Source: Bacillota bacterium
GTDB lineage: Bacteria > Bacillota > Clostridia > Acetivibrionales > DTU013
Assembly (NCBI GenBank): GCA_023435305.1
Contig: JAEYRV010000025.1
Coordinates: 1-64,000 of the forward strand
Direction of reading: 5' to 3'
Length of the DNA: 64,000 bases
The translations under genes and the position numbers were made by a program. Positions 33,175 to 42,031 of the stretch are shown piece by piece. Numbering within the stretch: position 1 is the stretch's first letter; every line of letters begins with the position of its first letter. The notes under the pieces were generated by a model, which was given only the letters and a program-made list of their open reading frames with translations, was not told the DNA's origin and searched no databases.

Positions 33175-34365
33175 ATGGAGAGGATCACAGGAACAGTGGT
33201 CAGAGGTATAAGAGCGCCCATAATAAACAGCGGAGATGATATAGCAAAAATAGTTGCAGACAGTGTCATCAAAGCATCTGAAATCGAAGGCTTTGCTATC
33301 AGAGACAGAGATGTAGCTGCGATAACCGAATCTGTCGTGGCCCGTTCACAGGGCAACTATGCAAGTATTGATGCTATTGCACAGGATGTACGTTCAAAAT
33401 TCGGCAATGACACCATCGGAGTCATTTTCCCCATACTGAGCCGGAACCGTTTTGCCATCTGCCTTCGCGGAATAGCAAAGGGTGCGTCGAAAATAGTGCT
33501 GATGTTGAGCTATCCTTCCGATGAAGTGGGCAACCACCTTGTAGATATCGATCTACTTGATGAGAAGGGAGTCAATCCATGGACCGATGTACTGACCCTC
33601 AAACAGTACCGCGACCTCTTCGGCCACATCAAGCATACCTTTACAGGTATAGATTACATCGATTACTATAAATCTCTGATAGAAGAATACGGCATCGAGT
33701 GTGAGGTTATATTCTCTAATAACCCAAAGACAATACTGGAATATACAAAGAACGTGCTTGCCTGTGATATACACACCAGGATGAGGACAAAAAGGCTCCT
33801 GAAGGCAAACGGCGGACAAAAGATTTTCAGCCTTGATGAAATACTGTCTGCGCCTGTGAATGGCAGCGGATATAATAAAGAATACGGACTCCTCGGTTCG
33901 AACAAGTCAACCGAAGAGACAGTTAAGCTCTTCCCCCGTGACTGCAAACAGTTGGTGGAAAGGATCCAGGCAGATCTCAAACAGCGCACCGGAAAAAATA
34001 TAGAGGTAATGGTATACGGAGACGGCGCATTCAAGGATCCTGTAGGCAAGATATGGGAGCTTGCCGACCCGGTAGTATCACCCGGCTATACCTCCGGTCT
34101 TGAAGGAACTCCAAATGAGGTCAAGCTCAAATATCTTGCAGACAACAATTTCAAAGATCTGCGGGGAGACGAGCTCAAGAATGCAATATCCGAATATATA
34201 AAGAATAAGGAAAGCGATCTTGTGGGCGAAATGGTTTCACAGGGAACGACTCCCAGAAGACTGACCGATCTGATCGGTTCACTTTGCGACCTGACAAGCG
34301 GCAGCGGAGACAAGGGTACTCCAATCGTATATATACAGGGCTATTTCGACAATTATGCAAAATAA
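33175..34365 (+). CDS. CofE-like (F420-0:gamma-glutamyl ligase family) protein
   Basis: A 396-residue protein of the coenzyme F420 gamma-glutamyl ligase (CofE/FbiB) superfamily. Recognisable segments are the N-terminal TPI/API (RGIRAPIINSGDD), VVARSQGNYASID, SRNRFAICLRGIAKGA and the later VMVYGDGAFKDPVGKIWELA. The protein is longer than archaeal CofE (about 250 residues). No F420 biosynthesis genes are in view, so the substrate may be different. The ATG at 33175 has AAGGAG upstream. It is divergent from a LysR regulator and is followed by a strong terminator. Confidence 0.75.
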   Translation: MERITGTVVRGIRAPIINSGDDIAKIVADSVIKASEIEGFAIRDRDVAAITESVVARSQGNYASIDAIAQDVRSKFGNDTIGVIFPILSRNRFAICLRGIAKGASKIVLMLSYPSDEVGNHLVDIDLLDEKGVNPWTDVLTLKQYRDLFGHIKHTFTGIDYIDYYKSLIEEYGIECEVIFSNNPKTILEYTKNVLACDIHTRMRTKRLLKANGGQKIFSLDEILSAPVNGSGYNKEYGLLGSNKSTEETVKLFPRDCKQLVERIQADLKQRTGKNIEVMVYGDGAFKDPVGKIWELADPVVSPGYTSGLEGTPNEVKLKYLADNNFKDLRGDELKNAISEYIKNKESDLVGEMVSQGTTPRRLTDLIGSLCDLTSGSGDKGTPIVYIQGYFDNYAK

Positions 34366-34380
34366 GTCGGCAATAATAGT

Positions 34381-34414
34381 AAAGCAGGGACTTTATCAAA
34401 GTCTCTGCTTTTTT
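34381..34414 (+). terminator. Intrinsic terminator after the CofE-like gene
   Basis: AAAGCAGGGACTTT and AAAGTCTCTGCTTT pair over 14 bases with loop ATC, followed by TTTTGTTTG. Strong. Confidence 0.88.
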
Positions 34415-34431
34415 GTTTGCTCCATAATTCG

Positions 34432-36351
34432 TCAAATATCTGAAAACTCAATATTGATCCTTTCGACATGGCTTATATTGGTGTAGACTGACTGGCTTTT
34501 TGCTTCCTCCCCTTCTGTTTCCCTGCATGGCAGCTCAATAATGAATGCAGAGCCCTTTCCTGCCTCACTGACCACCCTGATACTACCTCCAAGCAGCTTC
34601 ACAAGGTTTTGAGTAAGCGACAGACCTATGCCGCTCCCCTCGTGGTCACGGGTAAGAGAGCCGTTTACCTGTCTGAATCTCTCAAAAATGATGGCCTGCT
34701 TATCTTCCGGGATGCCGATGCCCGTATCCTTTACCGATATTTCCACACTTTGTCCCTTATCATGTATGCTCACAGTGATAATTCCACTCTTTCTTGTGAA
34801 TTTTACAGCATTCGATAAAAGATTGAGCATGATTCTTTCGACCTTTTCTGCATCCACCTCAATTACCTTTTCTTCCACATCAGTATCAAATATGAGCTCT
34901 ATTCCCTTATTTTCTATAAAATCCGTAACAGATAATGTTATTTCCTCCACTATCTCAACAATATTAAAATACTGCAGATTGATCTCATAAAAGCCTGTAT
35001 CGAGCCTCGTCATATCGATAAGGTTGTTGGTAAGTCTCAGCAATCTGAAGCAATTCTGCCTCATGCTGCCAAGATGCTTATTTATTCTGCCGTCTATCTC
35101 GTTTCCATGCTTATCAAACTTCCAATGCTCCATTAGCTGCAGGGTGCCGAGTATGACATTCAAGGGGGTACGGAATTCATGAGAAATATTGACGAAAAAT
35201 TCGTTTTTCAATTCATCATATTTCTGGCTCTCCAGAAGAAGTTTTTCATTCAGCTCTGATCCAAGCCTGAGAACGTCCAGCATCTTTTCCTTTTCTGTTA
35301 TATCCCTCACGTACCAGACCTTCCCGTATTCCTCACTGAAATATAGAATGGGCATCGTATATATATCAAAGATGGTCCCGTTTTTCAGTTTGACTTTGTC
35401 AAAACAGGCCTTGTCGGAATGCAGAAAGAATTCGGCCAGCTTCTCCCTCGATTCCGTAACTTCGCTTAAAGAATCGATAAAGTACTGAAATACACGCATT
35501 CCGTCCCTGTACTTCATAATATCGGAGGTCAGTCCCAGCATTTCCATGAATTTTTGATTATAACACAATATCCTGTTATCCTTGTCGATTACGATTATCC
35601 CATCGATGGAGGTTTCCAGCTGGGCCCTCAAAACGGCATTACTTCTGATCAACAGCGTGGAAAGGCTGTTCATTTCGAGATTCTTTTCCAGTATGAGCTT
35701 TCTGTCCATAAAGCTTATTTTATACTGTGTAAGAATGATTACAGAAAATATCACTGTCAGGGTCAGCAGCACAACCAGAAACGGCAAATAGTTATCCAGC
35801 CTTTGTATAGCCAGCCACTGTATAGCCGGTCCTGTGCTTTCCATGATAACTGCGTAGATAGCAAAAGGCACTACATAGATAATGTAGTCTACAAGGCTGT
35901 CCATGATTATAATGGCTGCTATGCAGAAAAATGAAATAATAAAGGAAAACAGTGGTAATATGTCACTTTTGGCAGAAATCAATGCTCTCAGACTCATTGA
36001 AACAGTCAGCACAAATATGTGTATTGCCTTGTATAGCTTCACATTATCGGCACAAATGGTTCTTTTGCCTGAACTGGTGAACACCAAAAAAGAAACAGAA
36101 ATAAGAAACAATGTGATACGATAAAAATCATAATTCTTGTAAATGTTCAGATTGCTTGTCCAAAACAGCGAAAAAGCCATGTCGAAGAGAAACATTAAAA
36201 TATTGATAATTATCAATATCAGCGCAAGCAGCTTATCACGTTCTATATTGGCAGAAACCACATCCAGCTTGAACTCTGCAAGATACTCCTCAGGTATCTT
36301 TGCCTTCTTTGGCATCATGATACTTACAATGCTGTTTATCAAGTTTTTCAT
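34432..36351 (-). CDS. Membrane PAS-domain sensor histidine kinase
   Basis: A 639-residue hybrid-free histidine kinase. Six or seven membrane helices span about 40-215, then a short coiled coil, a PAS domain at about 250-370 (TSIDGIIVIDKDNRILCYNQ), a HisKA domain with the phospho-acceptor in FFVNISHEFRTPLN (about 400), and a HATPase domain with NLLSNAVKFT, DTGIGIPEDKQ and GSGIGLSLTQNLVKLLGG. No response regulator is adjacent. It follows a double-MerR gene after 48 bases and shares the strand with it and the UvrA-like gene, so it may be the end of a three-gene transcript. Signal unknown. Confidence 0.9.
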   Translation of the reverse strand: MKNLINSIVSIMMPKKAKIPEEYLAEFKLDVVSANIERDKLLALILIIINILMFLFDMAFSLFWTSNLNIYKNYDFYRITLFLISVSFLVFTSSGKRTICADNVKLYKAIHIFVLTVSMSLRALISAKSDILPLFSFIISFFCIAAIIIMDSLVDYIIYVVPFAIYAVIMESTGPAIQWLAIQRLDNYLPFLVVLLTLTVIFSVIILTQYKISFMDRKLILEKNLEMNSLSTLLIRSNAVLRAQLETSIDGIIVIDKDNRILCYNQKFMEMLGLTSDIMKYRDGMRVFQYFIDSLSEVTESREKLAEFFLHSDKACFDKVKLKNGTIFDIYTMPILYFSEEYGKVWYVRDITEKEKMLDVLRLGSELNEKLLLESQKYDELKNEFFVNISHEFRTPLNVILGTLQLMEHWKFDKHGNEIDGRINKHLGSMRQNCFRLLRLTNNLIDMTRLDTGFYEINLQYFNIVEIVEEITLSVTDFIENKGIELIFDTDVEEKVIEVDAEKVERIMLNLLSNAVKFTRKSGIITVSIHDKGQSVEISVKDTGIGIPEDKQAIIFERFRQVNGSLTRDHEGSGIGLSLTQNLVKLLGGSIRVVSEAGKGSAFIIELPCRETEGEEAKSQSVYTNISHVERINIEFSDI

Positions 36352-36399
36352 ATTATCCCCAGTCAGCGGCCACCGTATTTTTATCTTCTTTTACATATT

Positions 36400-37224
36400 T
36401 TATACCTGCTTTAATCCACTGGCAACACTGGTTTCTTTATCCTTTATTAATTCTGTTGATTCATTTGCTGCATCAATAGCCGAGCGGAGAGAAGTCAGCA
36501 AAGTATCGGTGAAGCACAGGTAGCCCCTTTCCTCATCCATCTCGGGAGAATCCAGCACTTCCTTCAATCCCTCTGCCGATCCCGATTCCAGCTTTTGGAC
36601 CGCTCTGAGTATGGCCATATTACTATAGTTTGATCGTCTCAGGGCCCGGATTATCCTGAGTTTGTTTATCTCATCCGTACCATATATCCTGTAACCATTC
36701 CGGGGATCCCGGGGTATGGCTATGAGCCCGTTCCTTTCCCAGTCTCTCAAGGTGTCAGGCGTGATATCCAGAAGCTTTGCCGCCTCATTTCTCGATAATG
36801 CAGCAGATACGGCAGGTACAGCAGATGCGGCATTTATTTCCGGCATAGGCTGCAAATCGGCACTTTTGGAGTTACCGCGCCGGCCCCATTGTTCAAGAAA
36901 GCGCTCCGCCTCCTCTGCCTGACTGCATTCGCTCTGAAGCAGCACCTTTAATCTTTCGGCGCAGTCCAATGCATCCGAATAACTGCCCCGGGCAGACAAT
37001 TTAATGACCTCATATGCCGTATGCTTGATTTCCCTTCCGAACATGGTACATCTCAATAAAAGCCGTATGAGCTTCACCTGATCCATATGGTCCCGGGTAA
37101 AAAGTCTATAGCCCGAGGGACTGCGCGGTACCTCGGGAAGAAGTCCCCACTCTTCATAAAGCCGTATGGTATTTGGGTGAAGACCCACTGCTTTTGCAAT
37201 TTCGGATGTTTTATAATACTTCAT
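36400..37224 (-). CDS. Double MerR-family regulator
   Basis: A 274-residue protein with two MerR-type winged helices: about 1-70 (TSEIAKAVGLHPNTIRLYEE, WGLLP, SGYRLFTRDHMDQV) and about 143-215 (RNEAAKLLDITPDTLRDWER, NGYRIYGTDEINKLRIIRAL). The usual long dimerisation helix and metal-binding C-terminus are replaced by a helical linker and a short tail. Two DNA-binding domains in one chain suggest a pseudo-dimer. It begins 33 bases after the UvrA-like stop, on the same strand. Confidence 0.88.
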   Translation of the reverse strand: MKYYKTSEIAKAVGLHPNTIRLYEEWGLLPEVPRSPSGYRLFTRDHMDQVKLIRLLLRCTMFGREIKHTAYEVIKLSARGSYSDALDCAERLKVLLQSECSQAEEAERFLEQWGRRGNSKSADLQPMPEINAASAVPAVSAALSRNEAAKLLDITPDTLRDWERNGLIAIPRDPRNGYRIYGTDEINKLRIIRALRRSNYSNMAILRAVQKLESGSAEGLKEVLDSPEMDEERGYLCFTDTLLTSLRSAIDAANESTELIKDKETSVASGLKQV

Positions 37225-37257
37225 ACAGACCTCTTCACAATTTTGCTTGTATATGGT

Positions 37258-39822
37258 TTACCCAATGAGCCTCTTTAAATACGAGCCGGTATGGGAACGT
37301 TCAGTGCAGGCCACCTGTTCCGGCGTGCCGCAGGCCATTATCTGCCCGCCGTTTGTACCGCCCTCGGGTCCGAAATCTATGACATAGTCCGAGGTTTTAA
37401 TAACATCAAGATTATGTTCTATTACAACGACTGTATTTCCTGCCTCTACAAGGCGCTGCAGCACGGTAATGAGCTTTTTGACATCGTGGGGATGAAGTCC
37501 TGATGTAGGTTCATCAAGCATGTAAAGCGTATGTCCCTTACTTTTTCTGGACAACTCCTTCGCGAGCTTTATTCTCTGCGCTTCTCCTCCCGAGAGTGTC
37601 GTGGCAGCCTGCCCCAGCTTCAGATAGCCAAGACCCACCTCAATAAGCAATCCGAGCTTATCCGAAACCTGAGCTTCCGTCCTGAACAAATCGAAGGCCG
37701 CACTGATCGACATGTTCAAAACATCAGAAATGCTGCAGCCTTTATATTTTACATCAGTCACCTCGCGTTTGAATCTCGCCCCTCTGCACACTGGACAAAC
37801 CACCTGCACCTCCGGCAGAAAATGCATTTTTATAGACAGAACACCTGCACCCTGGCACTTCTCGCATCGACCTCCGGGCACATTGAATGAAAAGTCCCTG
37901 GGCTGCAGTTTGCGCTTCTTTGCATCAGGCAGCCCGGCATATACACCGCGGATCGCAGTGAATGTGTCGGTATACGTTGCGGCATTTGATCTGGGTATCC
38001 TTCCGATGGGAGTCTGATCGATGGTGATCACCTTGTCGATGTTCTCCCAACCGGTTATGCGCTCATGTCTGCCAGGCATGTCTCCTGCGCCATAATACCG
38101 CTGTGATGCGGCTTTGTCCACTATATCGAAGAGCAATGTGGACTTGCCGGAGCCTGATACGCCAGTTAAGGCTACCATCATTCCAAGAGGTATCTCGACC
38201 CTCAGATCCCGGAGATTGTGCTCTTTAGCCCCTTCAATCACAAGGGCGGTACCGGCAGGCATTCTTCTTTCCGTCGGTATGGGTATACTGTCAGTTCCTG
38301 CGAGGAATCTCCCTGTTATCGAACCGGGGCAGTCGGCCACTTCTGTCGGAGTACCAGCTGCCACCAGACATCCTCCATCCTTTCCTGCTCCTGGTCCTAT
38401 GTCGATTATATGATCCGCGGCCCTCATCATCTCAATGTCATGTTCTATAACCAGTACGGTATTCCCCATGTCTCTGAGCTGCTTCAGTACACCGATCAAT
38501 CTGTCGGTATCCCGGGGATGCAGACCTGTAGTCGGTTCATCCAGTACGTAAAGCACCCCTGTCAGTCCTGAACCAAGAAGCGACGCAAGTCTGAGTCTCT
38601 GAGCCTCTCCTCCTGAAAGCGATACTGCGGGCCTTTCCATGGATAGGTAACCAAGCCCTACATCCAAAAGCCTCTTTATCCTGCCTGCCAGATCATCCAA
38701 CACAGGCTGAAGTATGAGCAGACCGGCTTCCGATGTATTGAGCGGCAGCATATACATCCACTCATCAAGCTCCTCCAGTGACTTTCTCGACAGCTCTGTA
38801 ATCGTTTCACCAGCAACGGTTATACTCCTGCTTTCCGCCTTCAGCCTTGCTCCTCCGCATTCCGGGCAGGTCTGTCTGATAAAAAACTTCTCCAGCTTCT
38901 CTCTGGCAGCATCGTCCATATCATGGTCGGCATACTTTCTGAGCATATTTGTGATAACGCCTTCGAACTTGCCCTTATATGCATTTGTCGGAGGCTGTTT
39001 ATCCGGGTAATGAATCCTGAATTCCTGACTGTTGACGCCATAGAGCAGCAGATCCCTCTGGATCTGATCATAATCGCTTATCCTTCTGTCAGGATCAAAG
39101 TCAAACCCATAGTATTCACCGGCGGTTTTCAATGCAGTTGTATAAAATGAGACAAGGGATTTGTCCCAGCTCAATACCGCTCCCTCGCTGATGCTTTTAC
39201 TTTCATCCAGTATCGCTGAGATGTCAGGCTTGCTGACTACTCCAAGGCCGGTACAGGCAGGACAGGCTCCATTGGGCTTGTTGAAGGAAAAGTCGGCCAT
39301 TGTGAGCTCGGGCAGCACATTGCCGCACTTTGCGCACTTTACGGTACCAGCCTGATCAGCAGCATTGTCAGCATCGCTAGTGAACTGCTGGCTTTCGTCG
39401 CCATCCCACAAGTCGATATCCGCCTTGGGATCATCCTCAAACGACGGTCTGATTATTTCACCGCAGCATGGGCATGGTCTTTCCCCCAGCTTTGCGTATA
39501 AGAGCCGCAGGTATGTGAAAACCTCGGTGACTGTTCCGACAGTTGACCTGGGATTCCTGTTGGTCAGATGCTGATCGACACTGATGGAAGGAGACAGTCC
39601 AACAATGCTGTCGACCTTTGGCTTGCTGACAAAGTCGGTCACCATGCCCAGGGATGCCATATACTGGCGCTGGCATTCCTTCTGCAATGTATCGAAGGCC
39701 AAAGTCGATTTGCCGGAGCCTGATATGCCTGTCAACACCACGAACTTGTTTTTTGGTATCTTCAAAGAAACATTCTTTAAATTATTCTCTTTTGCACCTT
39801 TTATTTCTATATAGTTTTCCAT
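37258..39822 (-). CDS. UvrA-like ABC ATPase, short paralogue
   Basis: An 854-residue UvrA-family protein (canonical UvrA is about 940). Two ABC modules are seen, with Walker A GISGSGKSTLAFD and GVSGSGKSTLLFD, two LSGGEAQRLRLA/LSGGEAQRIKLA signatures and DEPTTGLHP/DEPTSGLHP. Zinc-finger pairs CPCC, CAKC, CPAC, CPEC, CEKC and CPVC are present. The missing length fits the UvrA2 type, which lacks the UvrB-binding part and is linked to drug or DNA-damage tolerance. It is the first gene of a putative operon with a double-MerR regulator and a histidine kinase. GGAGGG lies upstream of the ATG. Confidence 0.9.
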   Translation of the reverse strand: MENYIEIKGAKENNLKNVSLKIPKNKFVVLTGISGSGKSTLAFDTLQKECQRQYMASLGMVTDFVSKPKVDSIVGLSPSISVDQHLTNRNPRSTVGTVTEVFTYLRLLYAKLGERPCPCCGEIIRPSFEDDPKADIDLWDGDESQQFTSDADNAADQAGTVKCAKCGNVLPELTMADFSFNKPNGACPACTGLGVVSKPDISAILDESKSISEGAVLSWDKSLVSFYTTALKTAGEYYGFDFDPDRRISDYDQIQRDLLLYGVNSQEFRIHYPDKQPPTNAYKGKFEGVITNMLRKYADHDMDDAAREKLEKFFIRQTCPECGGARLKAESRSITVAGETITELSRKSLEELDEWMYMLPLNTSEAGLLILQPVLDDLAGRIKRLLDVGLGYLSMERPAVSLSGGEAQRLRLASLLGSGLTGVLYVLDEPTTGLHPRDTDRLIGVLKQLRDMGNTVLVIEHDIEMMRAADHIIDIGPGAGKDGGCLVAAGTPTEVADCPGSITGRFLAGTDSIPIPTERRMPAGTALVIEGAKEHNLRDLRVEIPLGMMVALTGVSGSGKSTLLFDIVDKAASQRYYGAGDMPGRHERITGWENIDKVITIDQTPIGRIPRSNAATYTDTFTAIRGVYAGLPDAKKRKLQPRDFSFNVPGGRCEKCQGAGVLSIKMHFLPEVQVVCPVCRGARFKREVTDVKYKGCSISDVLNMSISAAFDLFRTEAQVSDKLGLLIEVGLGYLKLGQAATTLSGGEAQRIKLAKELSRKSKGHTLYMLDEPTSGLHPHDVKKLITVLQRLVEAGNTVVVIEHNLDVIKTSDYVIDFGPEGGTNGGQIMACGTPEQVACTERSHTGSYLKRLIG

Positions 39823-39966
39823 AATACCCTCCGGCTGCTATATGTTTTACTTTCAGTTTGATACCGGATCATCCTGTTTCAAAACTGCTTTTATATTTTA
39901 CTACAACCGTGTAACCCTGGAGTTATAATGGAGGGTTTAATGGCGCCATCGTTTTTTAGTTATTTG

Positions 39967-40896
39967 CTAATCCATGCTGTCATACTGCTCCATCAAGACT
40001 TTCAGGTTTCTTGGAATCGCACTAATCCATTGGTCCATACCAAGAAAATACAGCTTGCCTGCCAAATCGGCGGTGCAATCTTCAAGGCCTGCACCTGCCA
40101 GCAGCATACCGGTTTCTTCTTCACTGAATACGATCGGTCCGATGACATTATTTATATAAGGCTTGTTCATTGGGCAAGGTTTTTGGCATTTCAGACAGTC
40201 ATACACGCAATTGTGAGCAGACAGCGGCAGCCAGTCCGGAAATTCTCCCGGCATCTCATTCATACACGATATGCATCTTTCATTATCTATCAGGAATCGC
40301 TCCTTGCGGATGGCGCCGGTTGGACAACTGTTCATGCAGACTTTACAGCCGCTGCATGCCTCGGCGGTCCGTATTTCTGTCCAGTCATCCTCCATACAGG
40401 GCATGTCAGTAAAAAATGCAGCAAAAACCGTAAAACTGCCCAGTCCATCAACATAGCATATATTGTTCCTTCCATATACAGCAAGGCCGCTTCTGGCAGC
40501 CAGCCTCTTCAGCGGTATCTGCGGCACCTGTGCTATGTGATGGCCCAGAGGCCCGAGGTATTCATTCATTAAATTTTCCACTTCTACTAAAGGTTCCACA
40601 TCGTCGGGGTTATATCTTGCCAGAGAGGTCAGTGGGTAAACTTTACCGTTCCAGTTGAATTTTGTTTTCGCATAGGCGGGTATCGGAAGTGCAATTACTA
40701 CTACAGATTTCACATCCATATCCGCAGGTGCATCAAAACTGTACAGGCTGCTTACAATGAATTGCTGAAAACCATTTAGGGCTTCATTTTCAGCAAACTC
40801 TTCAATCTCCTTTTTAAGTTCAGCAACATGACCGAATGCTACCGTTTTTGCCTTGTATCCCCGCTTTGCCAGTTCATCCTTCAATGATTCCGCCAT
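39967..40896 (-). CDS. QueG-like 4Fe-4S reductase
   Basis: A 309-residue protein of the epoxyqueuosine reductase/QueG-like family. It has a ferredoxin region with CSGCKVCMNSCPTGAI (about 185-200) and a second cluster formed by CISCMNE and CVYDCLKCQKPCP (about 212-250). The N-terminal half has SVVVIALP and RLAARSGLAVYGRNN, typical of the family. Canonical QueG is longer and has a C-terminal HEAT-like domain; here the C-terminus is different, so this may be a reductive-dehalogenase-like or uncharacterised B12 enzyme rather than true QueG. GAGGAGGG lies upstream of the ATG. Confidence 0.75.
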   Translation of the reverse strand: MAESLKDELAKRGYKAKTVAFGHVAELKKEIEEFAENEALNGFQQFIVSSLYSFDAPADMDVKSVVVIALPIPAYAKTKFNWNGKVYPLTSLARYNPDDVEPLVEVENLMNEYLGPLGHHIAQVPQIPLKRLAARSGLAVYGRNNICYVDGLGSFTVFAAFFTDMPCMEDDWTEIRTAEACSGCKVCMNSCPTGAIRKERFLIDNERCISCMNEMPGEFPDWLPLSAHNCVYDCLKCQKPCPMNKPYINNVIGPIVFSEEETGMLLAGAGLEDCTADLAGKLYFLGMDQWISAIPRNLKVLMEQYDSMD

Positions 40897-41022
40897 TCCA
40901 ACCCCTCCTCAAATAGAACTATCACATTATGTTTCCATGAATATATTACCACATAAACGAAATTGGAACAAGTGTTCTTTTTTCTGCTTGAGCAATACAA
41001 AATGTCGAAAAAGCGACTGTCA

Positions 41023-41066
41023 AAAAGCGACTGCCGCATTATTATCGATCGTTGGCAGTCGCTTTA
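41023..41066. terminator. Hairpin in the 40.9-41.2 kb gap
   Basis: AAAGCGACTGCC and GGCAGTCGCTTT pair over 12 bases with an 18-base loop. A partial extra copy of the left arm (AAAAAGCGACTG) lies just before at 41009. Downstream, 41090-41145 holds imperfect repeats of TTATTTAGGTTGG. Neither adjacent gene ends toward it, except that the vWA gene on the minus strand stops at 41223; it could be that gene's distal terminator. Confidence 0.45.
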
Positions 41067-41222
41067 ATTACATATGTCCTTATTCGGGTTAGTTATTTAG
41101 GTTGGTTATTTAGGTTGGTTCATTCGGGTCAGTTTATTCGGCAGATCGGTACCTGACACCATAAGTTTATAAGTCTGTAGGGCCAAAAATATGTATAGCA
41201 GTGGTCGATATCCTTCGCCTCA

Positions 41223-41891
41223 TTAAATCTGATTTTTGTGTTTCTTGCTGCTCCTGCGCTGAAAATCCCTGTCTATTTCTTCCTTCCAATCATCCGATAT
41301 GAGTTTGCATGCACGGAACGCGCTCACAGCTTCGCTGACAACCTTGTAGTTCAGGTTCGTGCCCTCGCTGTCGCTGACAAAGTTTGCTGCTCTGTCTGCG
41401 CTGATGCCAAAGCTTGCCGCTGTTGAGATGGCATCGATATTAGCGCCAAGGAATATAAACTCCCACCCGTATTTTTCCTTTTGGTTTTCGATCATGCTTC
41501 TGATCTTCTCAAATGTGTACTCCCGGCTGGCATTTTCCATCCCGTCAGTCGTGATGACAAACATCACCTTGCCGGCCCTGAGTTCCTCGCTGGTCTGCTT
41601 CTGCACATTTCCTATCTTGCTGATCGTCTTTCCGACAGCATCCAAAAGAGCAGTACTGCCGCGCACAAAATATTCCTTTTCTGTGATCGGCCTGATACCC
41701 CTGATGTCGATCCTGTCATGCAGCAGTTCGTATTTGTCATCAAATAGAACAGTGGTCACCACAGCATCTCCCGGCTCCTCCTTCTGCTTTTTCAGCATAG
41801 AGTTGAAGCCGCCTATAGTGTCGCTTTCAAGGCCTGCCATTGAACCGCTCCTGTCAAGTATGAACACCAATTCAGTAAGGTTTGTTTTCAT
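41223..41891 (-). CDS. von Willebrand factor A domain protein
   Basis: A 222-residue protein that is essentially one vWA domain. The MIDAS metal site is intact: DRSGSMAG near residue 13, T in GSTALLDAV near 80, and D in ITTDGMENAS near 113. There is no signal peptide or membrane helix, so it is cytoplasmic, like TerY or YfbK-type vWA proteins. The ATG at 41891 has GGAGG nine bases upstream; the ATG at 41900 overlaps that box. It follows a macro-domain gene on the same strand. The partner bound through the MIDAS is unknown. Confidence 0.85.
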   Translation of the reverse strand: MKTNLTELVFILDRSGSMAGLESDTIGGFNSMLKKQKEEPGDAVVTTVLFDDKYELLHDRIDIRGIRPITEKEYFVRGSTALLDAVGKTISKIGNVQKQTSEELRAGKVMFVITTDGMENASREYTFEKIRSMIENQKEKYGWEFIFLGANIDAISTAASFGISADRAANFVSDSEGTNLNYKVVSEAVSAFRACKLISDDWKEEIDRDFQRRSSKKHKNQI

Positions 41892-42031
41892 ATCTGTCAT
41901 CCTCCATTCATTTTGTAACGCATCGTTTTCTCAACTCTTTGCGTTTCAGCGAGGCCGATGATTTCTTTCGCCTCGTCATGAATTAAGGATAACATCCCTG
42001 CCGGCTCCGGTGGTCGCTTCTGAAGCGACAA

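Noticed and set aside
33175..34365. Calling the gene cofE
   Set aside because: Length and genomic context do not support a true F420 ligase; only the superfamily is claimed.
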